Assembly: GCF_001563285.1 (NCBI RefSeq)
Contig: NZ_CP005188.1
Coordinates: 2,733,501-2,797,500 of the forward strand
Direction: 5' to 3'
DNA length: 64,000 nucleotides
DNA from: Sphingobium sp. MI1205
GTDB lineage: Bacteria; Pseudomonadota; Alphaproteobacteria; Sphingomonadales; Sphingomonadaceae
Part shown: one piece after another, positions 60,436 to 64,000 of the stretch
How the letters are laid out: each line of letters starts with the position of its first letter
How positions within the stretch are numbered: position 1 is the stretch's first letter
Program-made: the position numbers and the translations under genes
Notes under the pieces: model-generated
Database searches by the model: none
What the model was told of the DNA's origin: nothing
The model's input: the letters and a program-made list of their open reading frames with translations, nothing else

Positions 60436-61386
60436 ATGGCGAAGGCAAAGGTCGGCGTTCTGATTTCCGGGCGCGGGTCCAACATGGCGGCGCTCCTCTA
60501 TGCCGCCAAGCATCCGTCCTGCCCCTATAAGATCGTGCTGGTCGCCGCCAATGACCCGGAAGCCGCTGGCCTCACGCTGGCGCAGGCCGAAGGCGTCCCC
60601 ACCTTCGCGCAAAGCCACAAGGGCCTCAAGCGCGCCGAATTCGACCGGATCATCGACGCACAACTGCGCAAGGCGGGCGTGGAATATGTGGCGCTCGCCG
60701 GTTACATGCGCCTGCTTTCGCCTGAATTTGTCACTGGCTGGGAAAACCGGATGCTGAACATCCACCCCAGCCTGCTCCCGAAATATAAGGGCCTCGATAC
60801 CCATCAAAAGGCGCTGGACGCGGGCGACAGCCATGCGGGCTGCTCTGTCCATGTCGTGACCAGCGAACTGGATGACGGCCCGGTGCTGGCCCAAACGGAA
60901 GTCGCCATCCTGCCCGGCGACAGCGCCGAAACGCTGGCCGCCCGCATCCTGATCGCCGAGCATCAGCTTTACTCGCGCACCCTTGCCGACTTCGTGACGC
61001 GCGATCGGCAGCCCGGCTGGCTGCTGGACAAGGTACGGGAACATGCCCTCGCCCTGCCTCAGGCGGCCGAGGTCATGTCTCATGGCATGCCCTGCTTCGG
61101 CATAGAAAAGGGCAAGAAATTCGCCTATTTCCGCCAGGATCATCATGGCGACGGCGTCATTGCCCTGCTCGTCAAGACAACCGCGCCGGAAGAACAGGCG
61201 ATGCTGATCGACAGCGACCCCGCGCGCTATTTCCGCCCCGCCTATTTCGGCGACGGCTGGGTCGGCATCCGCCTCGACCTGGGCGATACGGACTGGGACC
61301 AGATCGAGGACAGGCTGCACAAAAGCTGGCGCGAAGTGGCGCCCCGGAAGCTGCTTGGCCTCATGGACATTGCCGACGACTTCTAG
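60436..61386 (+). CDS. purN: Phosphoribosylglycinamide formyltransferase fused to YjbR/MmcQ domain
   Basis: A 316-residue protein. Residues 1-190 are a complete GAR transformylase: SGRGSN loop near residues 11-16, catalytic N108 and H110 in MLNIHPSLLPKYKG, and D146 in ELDDGPVLAQ, all keeping the spacing of E. coli PurN. Residues about 197-310 form a YjbR/MmcQ (DUF419) double-wing domain: VREHALALPQAAEVMSHGMPCFGIEKGKKFAYFR, ALLVKTTAPEEQAMLIDSDPARYFRPAYFGDGWVGIRLD, EDRLHKSWREVAPRKLL. The stop follows after the second domain, so the fusion is a single open frame and not a missed boundary. Confidence 0.93.
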   Translation: MAKAKVGVLISGRGSNMAALLYAAKHPSCPYKIVLVAANDPEAAGLTLAQAEGVPTFAQSHKGLKRAEFDRIIDAQLRKAGVEYVALAGYMRLLSPEFVTGWENRMLNIHPSLLPKYKGLDTHQKALDAGDSHAGCSVHVVTSELDDGPVLAQTEVAILPGDSAETLAARILIAEHQLYSRTLADFVTRDRQPGWLLDKVREHALALPQAAEVMSHGMPCFGIEKGKKFAYFRQDHHGDGVIALLVKTTAPEEQAMLIDSDPARYFRPAYFGDGWVGIRLDLGDTDWDQIEDRLHKSWREVAPRKLLGLMDIADDF

Positions 61387-61434
61387 CGCGCACGCCCTTC
61401 CCTTTCGGCCGTGCCCTCCCCACAATAGGCAGCC

Positions 61435-62361
61435 ATGACCGACGCTATCCCCCCCGCCATCGAAATCAGCCACCTCACCAAGGTTTATGCGGGCGGCAAG
61501 CGCGCACTGGACGACATCAGCCTTTCGATCCCGCGCGGCCAGATATACGGCCTGCTCGGCCCCAATGGCGCGGGCAAGTCCACGACGATCAACATTCTCG
61601 CAGGGCTGGTGAACAAGACCAGCGGGTCGGCAAGGATCTGGGGCTTCGACATCGACCAGAACCCCCGCAATGCCAAGAATTCGATCGGCATCGTGCCGCA
61701 GGAAATCGTCTTCGATCCCTTTTTCACACCCTTTGAAACACTGGAAAACCAGGCGGGCTACTATGGCGTGCCCAAGGAACGGCGGCGCTCGATGGAATTG
61801 CTGCGCGCCGTCCATCTGGAGGACAAGGCCCACGCCTATGCCCGCACCCTGTCCGGCGGCATGAAGCGGCGGCTGCTGGTGGCAAAGGCCATGGTGCACA
61901 GCCCGCCGATCCTGGTGCTGGACGAGCCGACCGCGGGCGTCGATGTGCAGCTTCGCCAGCAGCTTTGGGAATATGTGCGCGAACTCAACACGCTCGGCGT
62001 GACGATCGTGCTGACGACGCACTATCTTGAGGAAGCCGAGGAGCTGTGCGACCGGATCGGCATCATCAACCATGGCCGCGTCATCGCTGACAAACCAACG
62101 CGCGAACTGATCGCGATGGCGCAGGAAAAGGTGGTGCAGGTCACCGTTGACCGCGACATCGCCACGACGCCGGACGCGCCCTGTTTCGAGAAGGTGGAGC
62201 TTTCCGACCCGCGCACCTTGACGATCACCTATATGAAGGACCGCGCCAATGCAGGCCAGGTGCTGAACGCCGTTCAGGCGAGCGGCCTGTCCATCGTTGA
62301 CGTCATCACGCGCGACCCCGATCTGGAGGATGTGTTCCTCAGCCTGACAACGGCGGCTTAG
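61435..62361 (+). CDS. ABC transporter ATP-binding protein (ABC-2/multidrug type)
   Basis: A 308-residue ATPase: Walker A GPNGAGKSTTINIL, Q-loop GIVPQEIVFDPFFTPFETLENQAGYYGVP, signature LSGGMKRRLLVAKAM, Walker B ILVLDEPTAGVDV, H-loop LTTHYLEEAEELCDRIGII. The C-terminal 80 residues are the DUF4162-like extension of ABC-2 exporters (YadG/NodI type). Its permease partner is not adjacent; the next genes are a DUF559 nuclease and nadB. Translation probably starts at the ATG 48 nt after purN. Confidence 0.9.
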   Translation: MTDAIPPAIEISHLTKVYAGGKRALDDISLSIPRGQIYGLLGPNGAGKSTTINILAGLVNKTSGSARIWGFDIDQNPRNAKNSIGIVPQEIVFDPFFTPFETLENQAGYYGVPKERRRSMELLRAVHLEDKAHAYARTLSGGMKRRLLVAKAMVHSPPILVLDEPTAGVDVQLRQQLWEYVRELNTLGVTIVLTTHYLEEAEELCDRIGIINHGRVIADKPTRELIAMAQEKVVQVTVDRDIATTPDAPCFEKVELSDPRTLTITYMKDRANAGQVLNAVQASGLSIVDVITRDPDLEDVFLSLTTAA

Positions 62362-62381
62362 TGACGGAAGATTCGCATGTT

Positions 62382-62418
62382 CCCCCTCCCGCTAGCGGGA
62401 GGGGCTAGGGGGTGGGCT
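62382..62418 (+). repeat. GC-rich palindrome, left copy flanking DUF559 gene
   Basis: CCCCTCCCGCTAGCGGGAGG plus a G-rich CTAGGGGGTGGGC tail. The palindromic part folds into a perfect 10-bp stem. The right copy (62762-62796) is in the opposite orientation and shares the stem, with a compensatory inner pair (GC/GC here, GT/AC there). Confidence 0.8.
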
Positions 62419-62494
62419 GGCACAACCTTTCCAACCCCGCAACACAGTCCGCGCAAAGCAACTAAGAAACAACGCACCAACACCCGAACGGCTA

Positions 62495-62800
62495 TTGTGG
62501 CAACACCTCCGCGCCCGCAAACTCGGCCATAAGTTCAGCCGCCAGATGCCCATCGGCCCTTACTTCGCCGACTTCCTCTGCCGGGAATTGAACCTCATCA
62601 TCGAAATAGACGGAGCGAGCCACGACCACGGCGTTGATTATGATGCCCGCCGAGAAGATTACTGTCGCTCCCTAGGCTATCAAATCTTGCGCTTTCGCAA
62701 TGTGGATGTGATGGAAAATCTTGAAGGCGTGGTGTCTCACATTGAAGCGACGCTTGCGCTGGCCCACCCCCAGCCCCTCCCGTCAACGGGAGGGGAGTAA
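62495..62800 (+). CDS. DUF559 endonuclease-domain protein (Vsr-like fold)
   Basis: From the only ordinary start in frame (TTG) this gives 101 residues of the DUF559 family, PD-(D/E)XK nucleases related to Vsr: WQHLRARKLGHKFSRQMPIGPYFADFLCRELNLIIEIDGASHDHGVDYDARREDYCRSLGYQILRFRN. The D and ExD residues of ADF ... IIEIDG are present. The normal N terminus LRNNAPTPERLLWQHL continues in frame upstream of the TTG to about 62462, without ATG or GTG before a stop near 62396. The C-terminal HPQPLPSTGGE is encoded by the right palindrome. It may use CTG/TTG or have lost its start. Confidence 0.78.
   Translation: MWQHLRARKLGHKFSRQMPIGPYFADFLCRELNLIIEIDGASHDHGVDYDARREDYCRSLGYQILRFRNVDVMENLEGVVSHIEATLALAHPQPLPSTGGE
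62762..62796 (-). repeat. GC-rich palindrome, right copy flanking DUF559 gene
   Basis: Inverted relative to the left copy: GCCCACCCCCAGCCCCTCCC followed by GTCAACGGGAGGGG. Its 5' half is translated as the end of the DUF559 protein, and the stop codon follows at once. nadB starts 13 bp later. Confidence 0.8.
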
Positions 62801-62808
62801 GGTTCCGA

Positions 62809-64000
62809 ATGCCTACCACCACTCACGATGTCGTCATCATCGGCTCCGGCGCAGCCGGTCTCACTGCCGCGATCAACCTGGCGCAGGACCGCAAGGTGGT
62901 GGTGCTGGCAAAGGCCGCGCTCGACAGCGGCTCGACCAACTGGGCGCAGGGCGGCATTGCCGCGGTGCTCGACGGGGGCGACAGTTTCGAAGCGCATATC
63001 GAAGATACGATGGTCGCGGGCGCGGGCCTCAACAATCGTGAAACGGTGGAGTTCGTCGTTTCCGAAGCCCCGGCCGCGATCGAACGACTGGCTCAGCTTG
63101 GCGTGCCCTTCAACGGCGGCGACGAATTTGGCGAACGCTGGCACCTGACGCGCGAAGGGGGCCACAGCCACCGCCGCATCGTCCATGTCGATGACGCCAC
63201 CGGCCATGCGGTTCAGGTCGCGCTGCTCAAGGCCGCGCGCGCCAATCCCAACATCACCTTGCTGGAGGATCTGGTCGCCATCGACCTCATCACCAGCCGC
63301 CATGGCGAACACTATTCGGGCGACGGCCATGTCTGGGGCGTCTACGCCTTCAACAAGAAAACCAAGCATGTCGACGCTCTGCTGGGCAAGGCGACGATCC
63401 TCTGCACCGGCGGCGCGGGGCGCACCTATCTCTTCTCAACAGCGCCGCGCGGGGCGACCGGCGATGGCATTGCCATGGCCTGGCGCGCGGGTTGCCGTGT
63501 TTCCAACATGGAAATGAACCAGTTCCACCCCACCTGCCTCTACAATCTGGAGGTCAAGAATTTCCTGATCACCGAAGCCGTGCGCGGCGAGGGCGGCCAT
63601 CTGAAACTCCCCCCCGGCGTACCCGGCGGCGGCCAGCGCTTCATGGACCGCTTCGACCCGCGCGGCGAACTGGCCCCGCGCGATGTCGTCGCCCGCGCGA
63701 TCGACCATGAAATCAAGCGGCTCGGCCTCGACTATGTCCATCTCGACATCAGCCACAAGCCGCCCGAATTTGTGCGCCAGCATTTCCCGACCATCTACAC
63801 GCGGCTGCTGGACCTGGACATCGACATCACCAAAGAACCGATCCCGGTCGTCCCGGCCCAGCATTATACCTGCGGCGGCGTGGTGATCGACCTCGACGGC
63901 CGCACCGACCTGCCCGGCCTCTATGCCGCAGGGGAAGTCACTGAAAGCGGGCTGCATGGCGCAAACCGCCTGGCCTCCAACTCGCTGCTCGAATGCCTCG
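62809..64000 (+). CDS. nadB: L-aspartate oxidase, 3' end outside window
   Basis: The first 397 residues of NadB, which oxidises aspartate to iminoaspartate for NadA. FAD site VVIIGSGAAGLTAAINLAQDRKVVVLAK, active loop STNWAQGGIAAVLD, EGGHSHRRIVHVDDATGHAVQ, MNQFHPTCLY, LITEAVRGEGGHL, and the conserved GEVTESGLHGANRLASNSLLECL at the cut end. The frame is open to the window edge, so about 130 C-terminal residues are missing. It is separated from nadA-nadC by 60 kb. Confidence 0.95.
   Translation, partial: MPTTTHDVVIIGSGAAGLTAAINLAQDRKVVVLAKAALDSGSTNWAQGGIAAVLDGGDSFEAHIEDTMVAGAGLNNRETVEFVVSEAPAAIERLAQLGVPFNGGDEFGERWHLTREGGHSHRRIVHVDDATGHAVQVALLKAARANPNITLLEDLVAIDLITSRHGEHYSGDGHVWGVYAFNKKTKHVDALLGKATILCTGGAGRTYLFSTAPRGATGDGIAMAWRAGCRVSNMEMNQFHPTCLYNLEVKNFLITEAVRGEGGHLKLPPGVPGGGQRFMDRFDPRGELAPRDVVARAIDHEIKRLGLDYVHLDISHKPPEFVRQHFPTIYTRLLDLDIDITKEPIPVVPAQHYTCGGVVIDLDGRTDLPGLYAAGEVTESGLHGANRLASNSLLECL

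Noticed and set aside
1..64000. CRISPR arrays, prophage or complete insertion sequences
   Set aside because: No regularly spaced direct repeats, transposase motifs or phage structural genes were recognised. The only recombinase is a XerC-type housekeeping enzyme.

Overview
The window is GC-rich, densely coded chromosomal DNA of an alphaproteobacterium, most likely a member of the Sphingomonadaceae (Sphingobium/Sphingomonas type). The basis is the gene repertoire and style: two TonB-dependent receptors, an HdaA-type DnaA homologue beside ppk/ppx, a NasS/NasT-controlled nitrate assimilation cluster, many 4-nt start/stop overlaps, and intergenic palindromes of the kind scattered through sphingomonad genomes. 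No rRNA, tRNA, CRISPR array, prophage or complete insertion sequence was recognised. Both ends are cut from a continuous chromosome; the last gene (nadB) runs off the right edge.

Layout. 1-9200: a DUF4112 protein, RNase T2 overlapping the end of nadA-nadC, a metallo-beta-lactamase-fold hydrolase, a XerC-type recombinase, DedA, glutathione synthase, and the yraN/rsmI/LpoA-like group. 9200-14750: vitamin B12 uptake (btuD, btuC, btuF, btuB) with a cobalamin riboswitch in front of btuB, then mobA. 14830-24774: nitrate assimilation, comprising cobA, nasA, nirD, nirB, the narK transporter, and the sensor/antiterminator pair nasS/nasT. The leaders of nirB and narK both carry intrinsic terminators, and the nirB leader has two hexaloop hairpins of the type bound by ANTAR proteins. 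24960-33870: an ABC-F ATPase, a three-part drug efflux operon with a divergent TetR regulator and palindromic operators, an orphan response regulator, a ZntB/CorA transporter and a CysG-type siroheme enzyme. 33870-37430: lysA, an LptM-like lipoprotein, argH and a TlpA-like thioredoxin. 37640-48560: a second TonB receptor, a CnoX/LON/Trm112-like operon, MipA, DUF2141, sterol desaturase, pheA, a membrane-anchored cytochrome c, a CNNM/CorC protein and an OmpA lipoprotein. 48530-53360: a TetR/DUF4188 divergent pair, a five-gene overlapping operon (yggT, DUF167, folD, NTF2-like, marC) and argB. 53600-64000: ppx, ppk, hdaA, a DUF2066 protein, purM, a PurN-YjbR fusion, an ABC ATPase, a DUF559 nuclease gene framed by inverted palindromes, and nadB.

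How the genes work together. The nitrate cluster is unusually self-sufficient: NarK imports nitrate, NasA reduces it to nitrite and NirBD reduces that to ammonium. MobA makes the molybdenum guanine dinucleotide cofactor for NasA. CobA and the CysG-like dehydrogenase/chelatase make siroheme for NirB, and NasS/NasT control the operon through RNA leaders. NAD synthesis is split, with nadA-nadC at the left end and nadB at the right end.

The most interesting observations are: (1) a DUF559 (PD-(D/E)XK, Vsr-like) endonuclease gene bounded on both sides by inverted copies of a GC-rich palindrome, where the repeat supplies the protein's C-terminal residues and the only ordinary start codon lies inside the conserved domain; (2) a REP-like doublet with GAAA tetraloops and compensatory changes; (3) the nasT-type RNA leaders; (4) a CysG homologue ending in an eroded stub of the methyltransferase domain; (5) PurN fused to a YjbR/MmcQ domain.
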